A DNA stretch of 16,430 bases from Fidelibacterota bacterium TCS55. Its GTDB lineage: Bacteria; Fidelibacterota; Marinisomatia; Marinisomatales; TCS55. The position numbers and the translations under genes are program-made. The notes under the pieces are model-generated. The model was not told where the DNA came from and ran no database searches. It saw only the letters and a list, made by a program, of their open reading frames with translations. Where the stretch lies: assembly GCA_905182385.1 (NCBI GenBank), contig CAJJBS010000088.1:1-16430 (forward strand), written 5' to 3'. How positions within the stretch are numbered: the first letter of the stretch is position 1; each line of letters begins with the position of its first letter. Below, one piece after another: positions 1-8,400 of the stretch.

Positions 1-307
1 ATCTGATCCAATGCATGGAAACACAACTAAAAGTAAATTCGGGATCAAAACTCGTCCTTTTGATCATATAATAGAAGAACTAAAAAAGAATATTCAAATA
101 CATAAAGCTGAAGGTTCACAAGTTGGAGGAGTTCATCTCGAAATGACAGGACAAAATGTTACTGAATGTACAGGTGGTTTAGATAAAATTTCTGAAGATA
201 ACCTATCCGATAGATATAGAACACATTGTGATCCTAGATTAAATGCAAATCAAGCTATAGAATTAGCTTTTTTGATCGCTGATGAATTAAAAAAGAATGT
301 CTATTAA
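1..307 (+). CDS. Class II DAHP synthase, C-terminal fragment (5' end outside window)
   Basis: This is the C-terminal ~102 residues of a plant/Mycobacterium-type (class II) 3-deoxy-D-arabino-heptulosonate-7-phosphate synthase. The enzyme condenses PEP and erythrose-4-phosphate in the first shikimate step. The frame is open from base 2, so the ATG at 11 is an internal Met inside the family motif DPMHGNT, not a start. Visible motifs are DPMHGNT, KTRPFDHI, GGVHLEMTG, VTECTGG and CDPRLN. In the family, the His of DPMHGNT, the Glu of GGxHxE and the Asp of CDPRLN are metal ligands; all three are present, and the Cys ligand lies upstream of the window. The stop (305-307) overlaps the aroA start by 11 bases. 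Family assignment is near certain. The gene symbol varies between organisms, so none is given. Confidence 0.95.
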   Translation, partial: SDPMHGNTTKSKFGIKTRPFDHIIEELKKNIQIHKAEGSQVGGVHLEMTGQNVTECTGGLDKISEDNLSDRYRTHCDPRLNANQAIELAFLIADELKKNVY

Positions 308-1541
308 AGGAATAATTACTTTACCCGGTGATAAATCATTGTCGCATAGAGCTCTAATCTTTGCTGCTATGTCAAATGGCGAATCTCAAATTTTAAATTT
401 ATCAAATGGAAGCGATGTGATTTCTACGCGTGATTGTTTAGAACATTGTGGTATTGAAATATTTGATAATGGGCATACAACATTTATTCGTGGTGGTGAG
501 TTTACTGATCCAATAGTTGATTTAAATTGTGGAAATTCTGGGACTACAACTCGTTTGTTATTAGGACTACTAGCGGGGAAAGGAATTAACGCTAGATTTG
601 TAGGTGACCAATCACTTTCATCTAGACCTATGGATAGAATTTTAAATCCATTAGCTCAAATGGGATTAAGATCGAAAAGTAATGATGGAAAACTCCCCAT
701 ATCAATTTTTAAAAGTGATTTAAATGGTATCTCACATAATTCATTAATTCCTAGTGCACAGATAAAATCTGCAATTCTGTTAGCTGGGATTGGAGCAGAT
801 GGTGAGACTTCAACCACTGAAAGTATTCTATCAAGAAACCATACAGAAATAATGCTCAAAAAATTAGGCGCATCACTTTCAACAAATAATTTAAAAAATA
901 CAATTTCAAAATCTAGTTTATCCTCACTAATTAATTTTAATGTACCCGGAGACCCTTCTACTTCTTCATTCTTTTCTACTGCTGCAATGCTTTTACCTAA
1001 TTCATCAATTACCATTGAAAATATTTTATTAAATCCAACTCGAATTGGGTTTTATAAAATAATTAATAAAATGGGTGCAAAGTTGGTGTATTTCAATGAA
1101 AAAATTTCATTTGGAGAAAAAATTGGAAGTTTAAAAGTAGTTTCAAGCAATTTAAAAAATATAAATATTTCAAAAACTGATATACCAGGATTAATAGATG
1201 AACTCCCTTTAATTGCATTATTAGCTACTCAAGCAAATGGTATAACTGAAGTTCGAGATGCAAAAGAGTTAAGGTATAAAGAATGTGATAGAATAAAAGC
1301 TATTTGCAAAAACCTAATCAATATGGGCGCTAATATTAAAGAGCTTGAGGATGGGTTTGTTATTAAGGGCCCAACTCTTTTAAAAGCAGCCAAAATTAAA
1401 ACATATAATGATCATCGTATTGCTATGACCTTTGCTATTGCAGGACTTGTTTCAAATGAAGATGTAGAACTTGACAATCCTGATTGTGTTTCAATTTCAT
1501 TTCCAAAATTTTTCCAAGAATTAGAAAGACTTAGAAAATGA
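297..1541 (+). CDS. aroA: 3-phosphoshikimate 1-carboxyvinyltransferase (EPSP synthase, class II-type motifs)
   Basis: A 414-residue EPSP synthase that transfers enolpyruvyl from PEP to shikimate-3-phosphate (step 6, cytoplasm). Substrate-contact motifs are all visible: GDKS with K13/S14 and R18, GNSGTTTR at 79-86, R110, SAQIK at 153-157, D301-E302 (the catalytic Asp region), the Arg/Lys/Glu cluster R326-K328-E329-D331-R332, and NDHR at 371-374. The four motifs used to separate class II from E. coli-type class I enzymes are present (GDK[ST], SAQxK, RNHTE at 180-184, NPTR at 246-249), so a class II-type assignment is favoured. The glycine of the GNxG loop is retained (G82). Length is normal for the family. 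The ATG at 297 lies inside the end of the DAHP synthase gene and has only a weak purine run ahead of it. The end overlaps aroE in an ATGA. Confidence 0.97.
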   Translation: MSIKGIITLPGDKSLSHRALIFAAMSNGESQILNLSNGSDVISTRDCLEHCGIEIFDNGHTTFIRGGEFTDPIVDLNCGNSGTTTRLLLGLLAGKGINARFVGDQSLSSRPMDRILNPLAQMGLRSKSNDGKLPISIFKSDLNGISHNSLIPSAQIKSAILLAGIGADGETSTTESILSRNHTEIMLKKLGASLSTNNLKNTISKSSLSSLINFNVPGDPSTSSFFSTAAMLLPNSSITIENILLNPTRIGFYKIINKMGAKLVYFNEKISFGEKIGSLKVVSSNLKNINISKTDIPGLIDELPLIALLATQANGITEVRDAKELRYKECDRIKAICKNLINMGANIKELEDGFVIKGPTLLKAAKIKTYNDHRIAMTFAIAGLVSNEDVELDNPDCVSISFPKFFQELERLRK

Positions 1542-2323
1542 AGCAATTTGCGGTTATTGGCTCCCCCATTGAGCATAGTTTAAGTCCTATTCTCCATCAA
1601 GAGATTTACCATCAACTAAACATAAGTGCTTCTTATGATAAAAAAGAGGTTACTAAGCATCAATTAAATACTTTTGTTAATACAAATAAACTAAATGGTT
1701 TTAATGTTACTCTGCCCCATAAGCAGACTATATTACCATTTTTAAAATCCCTTGATGATTCTGCAAAGAAGATTGGAGCAGTTAATTGTGTTTATAAAGG
1801 TAAGGGATATAATACTGATTGGATTGGTTTTCTTGAGACTATTAAGAATAATGATTTATCTTTAGATGATAAAAGTTGCGTCATCATTGGTGCCGGAGGT
1901 GCTGCAAGAGCAATTTCATATGGATTAATAAAAAATGGAATTAAGTCTATATCGATAAAAAATAGAACAATGGATGCAGAACAGAAATTATTAGAATGGA
2001 TTAATACTCTTCATCCAACCAATAGTTTAAATGATAAACCTAATATTATAATTAATTGCACCCCTCTTGGAATGTGGCCTAAAATAAATTCCATGCCAGA
2101 TATAGAAATAAATAATAAATCAACTCTCATTGAAACAGTTTATAATCCACTTGAAACAAAATGGTTAAAGTATGGAAAAAATATTGGAGCCAAAACAATA
2201 AGTGGTTTAGATATGTTTATTTGGCAAGGAATAGCTTCAACTGAAATATGGATGGGTGAAAAAATTTCAGAAAAAATTGAATTAGAAAAAGTAAAAAAGG
2301 TGTTAAAATTAGAATTATGTTAA
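1538..2323 (+). CDS. aroE: Shikimate dehydrogenase (NADP+)
   Basis: A 261-residue shikimate dehydrogenase reducing 3-dehydroshikimate to shikimate (step 4). The N-terminal substrate domain has GSPIEHSLSP (S14 and S16 bind substrate), NVTLPHK with catalytic K62, N83, and YNTDW with D94, the partner of the Lys. The Rossmann half has GAGGAA at 118-123 and KNRT at 141-144, the NRT being the usual NADP-phosphate-binding signature. It continues with INCTPLGM and the C-terminal GLDMFIWQG with Q230. Presence of both serines and NRT favours the AroE type over the quinate/shikimate YdiB type. The ATG is embedded in the aroA stop (ATGA, 1538-1541), and the stop overlaps aroC by 7 bases. Confidence 0.96.
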   Translation: MKQFAVIGSPIEHSLSPILHQEIYHQLNISASYDKKEVTKHQLNTFVNTNKLNGFNVTLPHKQTILPFLKSLDDSAKKIGAVNCVYKGKGYNTDWIGFLETIKNNDLSLDDKSCVIIGAGGAARAISYGLIKNGIKSISIKNRTMDAEQKLLEWINTLHPTNSLNDKPNIIINCTPLGMWPKINSMPDIEINNKSTLIETVYNPLETKWLKYGKNIGAKTISGLDMFIWQGIASTEIWMGEKISEKIELEKVKKVLKLELC

Positions 2324-3477
2324 AACAACTCAAATTTCTAACTGCAGGTGAATCACATGGACAAGGACTACTAGGAATCTTAGATGGTCTACCAGCAGGT
2401 TTAGAAATATCTGAAAATTATATTGATTCACATTTATTACGAAGACAAATGGGACATGGACGTGGTGGCCGAATGAAAATTGAAAGAGACCATGCAGATA
2501 TTTATTGTGGAGTAAGACATGGAGAGTCGCTTGGATCACCGGTTGGTCTTATTGTTAAAAATAAAGATTGGGAAAACTGGACAAAAAAGATGTCAGTTAC
2601 TCCTGTAGAAGAAGAAATTCGTAAAGTGACTCTTCCTCGCCCTGGCCATGCAGATCTGGCAGGAGTTCAAAAATATGGCTTTGATGATATTAGAAATGTT
2701 CTAGAACGATCAAGTGCTAGAGAGACTACTATGAGAGTCGCTCTTGGCTCATTATGTAGAAAACTTTTAGAAGATATTGGTATTCAAATTGGTAGTCGTG
2801 TTGTTCAGATTCATAATATTAAAGATCAAAGTGACTTACCAATAGATTTTAGTCCTAATAAATTAAGCGAGACTGCTGATTTATCTCCAGTAAGATGTCT
2901 TGATAAAAAATCAGAAACTAAAATGATTGAAACTATTGATGCTGCAAAAAAAAGTGGTGACTCAGTTGGGGGAATTTTTGAAGTTATAGCTAGTGGGTTA
3001 CCTTATGGTCTAGGTAGTTACACGCAATGGGATCGTAAACTACAAGCACGTATTACCGCAATGATGATGAGCGTAAATGCCTTTAAAGGAATTGAAATTG
3101 GTGAAGGCTTTAGTGAAACAGAAAAGTTTGGAAGTCAAATACATGATGAAATTGGCCATGATGGAAAAAAGTTTACTCGATATTCAAATAATGCTGGAGG
3201 TATTGAAGGTGGAATGAGTAACGCGCAACCAATTCTAATACGTTTAGCAATGAAACCTATTCCAACATTAATTAAACCACTTAAATCTATTGATATAAGT
3301 TCAATCGAAAGTAAAAAAGCTCATAAAGAACGAACTGATTCATGCGCTGTTCCTGCTGCATCCATAATTGCTGAAAGTATGCTATGTTTTGTTATAGCTG
3401 ATGCAATTCTAGAAAAATTTGGTGGAGATTCAATGGATCAGCTTAAAGCACATATGAAAATGACTGCTAAGTATTAA
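2317..3477 (+). CDS. aroC: Chorismate synthase
   Basis: A 386-residue chorismate synthase. It performs the FMN-dependent anti-1,4-elimination of phosphate from EPSP to give chorismate, the last step of the pathway. Signature blocks in order: GESHG (11-15, with conserved H14), RRQMGHGRGGRM (42-53), RPGHAD with the second conserved His H111, RSSARET (131-137), GDSVGG (214-219), NNAGGIEGGMSNAQP (291-305) and RTDSCAVPA (339-347). Length is typical for a full bacterial enzyme including the central insert. The ATG lies 7 bases inside the end of aroE, without a well-placed Shine-Dalgarno. The stop TAA shares its last A with the aroK ATG. Nothing unusual is seen in the protein. Confidence 0.97.
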   Translation: MLKQLKFLTAGESHGQGLLGILDGLPAGLEISENYIDSHLLRRQMGHGRGGRMKIERDHADIYCGVRHGESLGSPVGLIVKNKDWENWTKKMSVTPVEEEIRKVTLPRPGHADLAGVQKYGFDDIRNVLERSSARETTMRVALGSLCRKLLEDIGIQIGSRVVQIHNIKDQSDLPIDFSPNKLSETADLSPVRCLDKKSETKMIETIDAAKKSGDSVGGIFEVIASGLPYGLGSYTQWDRKLQARITAMMMSVNAFKGIEIGEGFSETEKFGSQIHDEIGHDGKKFTRYSNNAGGIEGGMSNAQPILIRLAMKPIPTLIKPLKSIDISSIESKKAHKERTDSCAVPAASIIAESMLCFVIADAILEKFGGDSMDQLKAHMKMTAKY

Positions 3478-3974
3478 TGAATTATTATTTAATTGGTATG
3501 ATGGGTTCAGGTAAGTCAACAGTTGGAAAATTATTGGCAATAAAACTAAAGACTCCATTCTTAGATTTAGATCATTATATTGAAGTAAAAAATAAAATGT
3601 CCATCGATGATATATTTAAAGAAAAAGGCGAAAATTATTTTAGAACCTTAGAAACAAATGCTTTATCAGAAATTAAAAGTTCTAATGTAGTTATTGCTTG
3701 TGGTGGAGGTCTTATTTTAAATCACAATAATAGAAAAAATATTTCTTCTAATGGTCTGGTTATTTTTCTTAATACATCAATCTCAAGTTTAAAAAAACGT
3801 TTACATTCAAATTTAAATCGTCCACTTTTGAGACATAAGAATATAGAAGAAGAACTTATAAAAATATGGGATCAAAGAAAAAAATATTATTATGCGACTG
3901 CTGCGATAACAATTAATACTGATGGTTATGCACCAGAAATTTTAAGTAATCAAATTATTGAGAAATTAAACTAA
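3477..3974 (+). CDS. aroK: Shikimate kinase
   Basis: A 165-residue P-loop shikimate kinase, phosphorylating shikimate at the 3-OH (step 5). The Walker A motif GMMGSGKST spans 7-15 with K13 and S14. LDLD at 29-32 gives D30 and D32 for Mg and shikimate binding. R56 in the ENYFRTLE block and the GGG at 76-78 bind shikimate. The NRPLLR segment is the lid with the ATP-closing arginine. Size matches the monofunctional family. The gene is joined to both neighbours by one-base TAATG overlaps (aroC stop/aroK start and aroK stop/aroB start), so coupled translation is likely. aroK and aroL types cannot be separated from sequence alone. Confidence 0.95.
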   Translation: MNYYLIGMMGSGKSTVGKLLAIKLKTPFLDLDHYIEVKNKMSIDDIFKEKGENYFRTLETNALSEIKSSNVVIACGGGLILNHNNRKNISSNGLVIFLNTSISSLKKRLHSNLNRPLLRHKNIEEELIKIWDQRKKYYYATAAITINTDGYAPEILSNQIIEKLN

Positions 3975-5044
3975 TGAAATCATTTCAGGTTAATTTAGGT
4001 GATCGATCTTATTCAATTGATATTAAGTCAGGACTGATTAAAGAAGACTCTTTGCTCCTTGCTAAGTATAATCATGGACAAAAATGGATAATTATTACTC
4101 AACATAATTTAATGGAGCTTTTTGGATATAATTTTTTAAAAAAGTTAGAAAATAATGGATTTGATGTTGATTTCATTACAATTCCAAAGGGTGAAGCAGC
4201 TAAAAGTATAAATGAATATAGTCGAATCATTAGTCAAATGATTCAATATGGTTGTGATCGAAAGACCTCCATAATATGCTTAGGAGGAGGAGTTGTTGGA
4301 GACGTTGGAGGTTTTGTTGCATCATCATTTATGCGAGGAGTTGATTATTTTCAAATACCCACAACACTTCTTGCCATGGTCGATTCATCTATTGGCGGTA
4401 AAACTGGTATTAATGTATCTGAGGGTAAAAACTTAGTCGGTGCTATTTATCAACCAAAAAGAGTTATAGTTGATCCTAATCTTTTAGAATCACTCCCAAA
4501 AGAAGAAGTTAATGCTGGAATAGGTGAGATAATTAAATATGGTGCAATATGGAATAAAGAATTCCTACTTCAAATACGGTCATGGCTAATGGATATAAAT
4601 AATTTTCCTTTTGATAATGCTATCTATACATCTTGTAAAATCAAAGCTGAAATTGTTTCAAAAGATGAAAATGAGCATGGTATTAGAAAGATACTTAATT
4701 TTGGACATACCATTGGGCATGCTCTAGAATCATATCTAGGCTATGGTAAAATTAGACATGGAGAAGCTGTTGCTTTTGGTATGAAATCTTCTGGGTATAT
4801 ATCAGGGAAACTAGGTTCAATCTCAAAGAATGATCTATTAATCTTAATAAATATGATTGATAATTTGCCTCTACCAGAATTACCACATATTAACCCCAAT
4901 CATTTATTACCATTTATTAAAAATGATAAAAAAACTGAAAAAGGTAAATTAAATTTTGTTATTTTGGATAATCTAGGGAATGCAAAAACTACAACTAAAG
5001 TTGATGAAGACTTAATTATAGAATCATTAAAGGTCCTAAATTGA
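3974..5044 (+). CDS. aroB: 3-dehydroquinate synthase
   Basis: A 356-residue 3-dehydroquinate synthase, converting DAHP to 3-dehydroquinate with NAD and a divalent metal (step 2). The NAD-binding glycine-rich block GGGVVGDVGGFVA spans about 104-116. Then come PTTLLAMVDSSIGGKTGIN and the KNLVGAIYQP loop. The three metal ligands are present: E185 in GIGEIIKYG, H245 in FGHTIGHA and H262 in RHGEAVA. A 2-deoxy-scyllo-inosose synthase or EEVS homologue is unlikely given the motif set and the operon. The start overlaps aroK in TAATG; the stop TGA lies within the TTGA that also contains the aroQ start codon. Confidence 0.97.
   Translation: MKSFQVNLGDRSYSIDIKSGLIKEDSLLLAKYNHGQKWIIITQHNLMELFGYNFLKKLENNGFDVDFITIPKGEAAKSINEYSRIISQMIQYGCDRKTSIICLGGGVVGDVGGFVASSFMRGVDYFQIPTTLLAMVDSSIGGKTGINVSEGKNLVGAIYQPKRVIVDPNLLESLPKEEVNAGIGEIIKYGAIWNKEFLLQIRSWLMDINNFPFDNAIYTSCKIKAEIVSKDENEHGIRKILNFGHTIGHALESYLGYGKIRHGEAVAFGMKSSGYISGKLGSISKNDLLILINMIDNLPLPELPHINPNHLLPFIKNDKKTEKGKLNFVILDNLGNAKTTTKVDEDLIIESLKVLN
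5029..5033 (+). promoter_or_regulatory. Ribosome binding site supporting the TTG start of aroQ
   Basis: AAAGG ends 7 bases before TTG at 5041. It is the clearest Shine-Dalgarno in the + strand operon and lies inside the last codons of aroB. It supports TTG as the real start of the dehydratase. Confidence 0.6.
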
Positions 5045-5472
5045 AATTCTTTGTTATAAACGGTCCAAACTTGAACTTACTTGGTTTGCGAGACCCAAAA
5101 CTATATGGAAAAGATACACTATTAGATATTGAAGAATGGTTAAATGAACATCAAAAAACTGAAGGACATTCTTTTTTATGGTTTCAGTCAAATCATGAAG
5201 GTGAAATTATAGATCATATTCATAAATCTATTGATAATGCTAAGGGAATCATTATTAACCCTGGAGCTTTTACCCATTATTCTTATGCTATTAGAGATGC
5301 TATTGCATCTGTAAACATCCCTACAGTAGAAGTTCATTTAAGTGATATACATTCACGTGAAGATTTTAGAAAAAAATCTGTAATTAAAGATGTATGTATC
5401 GCTCAGTATTTTGGATTAAAAAAATTGTCTTATTTAAAAGGGTTCAAAAAATTAATTAACACTCTTATTTAA
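5041..5472 (+). CDS. aroQ: 3-dehydroquinate dehydratase, type II
   Basis: A 143-residue type II dehydroquinase, dehydrating 3-dehydroquinate to 3-dehydroshikimate (step 3). The family assembles as a dodecamer. The start codon is TTG, overlapping the aroB stop as TTGA; it gives the exact family N-terminus ending in NGPNLNLLG, and an AAAGG lies 7 bases upstream. Visible active-site parts are R17 and the lid tyrosine Y22 in LRDPKLYG, FQSNHEGE with E53, NPGAFTHYS with N73 and H79, EVHLS with H99, and REDFR with R110. The usual Asn after EVHLS is Asp here (D102), a mild departure. The gene is the last of the shikimate operon and converges on carB, one base away. Confidence 0.95.
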   Translation: MKFFVINGPNLNLLGLRDPKLYGKDTLLDIEEWLNEHQKTEGHSFLWFQSNHEGEIIDHIHKSIDNAKGIIINPGAFTHYSYAIRDAIASVNIPTVEVHLSDIHSREDFRKKSVIKDVCIAQYFGLKKLSYLKGFKKLINTLI

Positions 5473-5473
5473 A

Positions 5474-8400
5474 TTAATGATGATGGTATTCTTGAATAGA
5501 CTTTACTTTAATCTCTCGATCATTTAAACGAATAGCTCTGACTACAGCTTCAGCTCCAGAAAGAGTTGTTATCACTTGAATTCCTTTTTTTATACATGCT
5601 CTTCCAATTGATTCTTCATCATATCTAGCGGTTGCTCCCATCGGAGTATTAATAACTAAACTAATTTCATCATTTTTTATACTATCTACTACATTTGGCC
5701 TTCCTTCTCCCACTTTAAATACTGGATTAACTTTAAGACCATTCCGTCTTAACTCTTTAGTCGTACCTATAGTTGCAATAATTTCAAATCCAAGTTCTGT
5801 TAAATCTCTAGCTATAGGAATTATATCAAGTTTATCAGCATTATTAACCGAAATAAATACCGTTCCAGATTTAGGAATAACATTGCCTGCACTAATTGAA
5901 GCACGCCTAAAAGATTCACCCATTGTCTCAGATATACCCATTACTTCTCCAGTTGATTTCATCTCTGGACTTAAAAAAACAGATTCTTCAGGAAATTTAT
6001 TAAATGGTAAAACAGCCTCTTTTACAGATACATGATTTATTCTATCCCAGGGATTTAAATCAAAATCTTTTAATTGTCTACCTGTAGCAATTTGTGAAGC
6101 AATTCTAGCTAAGGGTGTGTTTGTTGATTTACTAACAAATGGTACTGTACGGCTTGCTCTTGGATTTACTTCTAAAACGTAAACTATGCCATCTTTATAA
6201 GCAAATTGTAAATTAATCAATCCAATTACATTTAATTCTAAAGCTAAAGATTTAGTTATTCTTATAATTTCATCCATGGCCTCTGTTGTAATACGATAAG
6301 GTGGCAATACACAGGCTGAATCACCAGAATGTATTCCCGCTTCCTCAATATGTTGCATAATTGCTCCAATATAAACTTCATTCCCATCACTTAGAGCATC
6401 AACATCAAATTCAAAAGCATCCTCTAAAAACTGATCAATCAGTATTGGATGACCTTCAGTAACATCAGCATTCCTTGAAATATAATTAACTAGTTGATCT
6501 TTTGAATAAACTATTTCCATTGCTCGACCGCCCAAAACATAACTTGGTCTCGCCAAAACAGGAAATCCAATTTTTTCGGCTACTACTATAACTTCATCAA
6601 GCGTTCTACCTGTACCAAATTGTGGGCAGGTTACATTAAGTTTATCTAAAATTTTGCCAAATTTTTCACGATCTTCAGCTAAATCAATATTTTTAGGAGA
6701 TGTCCCCATTATAGGAACTCCAGCTTCTGCTAAATCATTAGCTATCTTTAATGGCGTTTGTCCACCAAACTGGACCAAAACACCATCAGGCTTCTCAAAC
6801 TCTACAATATTGAGTACATCTTCAAAAGTTACTGGCTCAAAATATAATCTATCTACTAAATCAAAATCAGTACTTACAGTTTCAGGATTACAATTAACCA
6901 TAATTGTTTTATAACCTTGATCTTTCAAACCAAAGACTGCTTGAACACAGCAATAATCAAATTCAATTCCTTGTCCAATTCGATTGGGGCCTCCACCAAG
7001 TATTATAACTTTCTTCCCTTCTAAAGGATTAATTTCATTTTCGCTTTCATAAGTAGAATAACAATATGGCGTTTCAGCTTTAAATTCTGCAGCGCATGTA
7101 TCAACTACTTTATATGAGGGTAAAACAGATTCTTCTTTACGTTGTTGTCTAATTTCTAATTCTGTTTTTCCTCTCCTTCGAGCTATTTGTTTATCTGAAA
7201 AACCTTGCTGTTTTAATTCACGTAGTTCTGAATCATTTTTTGTTTCTACCAACATTTTTATTTGATTTAAAAACCACGGATCTATTTTTGTTACATTAAA
7301 GACATCTTCAATGGATTGACCTTCTAAAAATGCTTGCCTTACTTTTAAAAGTCTAAAGGCTGTTCCATGGCGAAGAGAAGACATGTCTAATGACCTTGCT
7401 CTATTTAAATCAGGATCTCCTTCTGCCACTGGCTTCGCTTCTAAGCCTTCTAATCCTACTTCTAAAGATCTATATGCTTTTTGAACTGATTCGCGGAATG
7501 TTCTACCAATTGACATTACCTCTCCAACGCTTTGCATTTGTACACCTAAATGACCAGAAGCTGAAGGAAATTTTTCAAAATCAAAGCGTGGAACTTTTGT
7601 AATTATATAATCAATTGTTGGTTCAAAGGCAGCTAATGTTTTACCCGTGATATCATTAGGCAGCTCATCTAATGTAAATCCAACTGCTAACTTTGCTGCA
7701 ACTTTTGCGATAGGAAATCCAGTTGCTTTAGAAGCCAGAGCTGAAGAGCGACTAACCCTAGGATTCATTTCAATAATAATCATTCGACCATCTTCAGGGT
7801 TTACAGCAAACTGTACATTCGAGCCTCCTGTTTCAACCCCAATTGTTCTTAAGCATTTTATAGCCCAATTTCGCATTTGTTGAAATTCTTTATCTGAAAG
7901 AGTCATTGCTGGAGCGACAGTAACTGAGTCTCCAGTATGAATTCCCATGGGATCAATATTTTCTATTGAACAAATAATTATTACATTATCAGTTTTATCA
8001 CGAACAACTTCAAGCTCAAACTCCTTCCATCCAAGTAAAGACTCTTCAACTAATACTTCTGTAATGGGACTGGCAGATAAACCATTTTCAATTAATTTTT
8101 GGAATTCATCATGATTATAAGCGACTGAACCACCTGTACCACCCATAGTAAATGAGGGCCTAATTATAATTGGAAAATTCATTGTTTCAAGTAATGACTC
8201 ACCTTGTTCCCACGTATTTACAAATCCACCTTGAGCAGTATCAATACCAACTTCATCCATTGCTTTTTTAAACTTTTCTCTATCTTCAGCTTTATCGATA
8301 GCCTCTACTTGAGCACCAATTAATTCAACACCATATTTTTCAAGGATACCTTCTTTATGAAGCGCAATTGCAAGATTAAGAGCAGTTTGACCTCCAACAG

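Noticed and set aside
11..13. ATG at 11 as the start of a small 98-residue protein
   Set aside because: It is the Met of the DPMHGNT motif of class II DAHP synthase; the preceding codons continue the motif to the window edge.
656..1015. Minus-strand open frame opposite aroA
   Set aside because: No recognisable motifs, and it lies wholly opposite conserved EPSP synthase coding sequence.
5455..5476. TTAATT/AATTAA inverted repeat at the aroQ-carB junction as a terminator
   Set aside because: The arms are only A and T, the loop is long and no T-run follows; this is expected by chance in such A+T-rich DNA.
5474..5485. Three histidines at the CarB C-terminus as an artificial tag
   Set aside because: Only three His residues follow a normal CarB tail (KSIQEY), with no vector-like sequence nearby; natural variation is the simpler reading.
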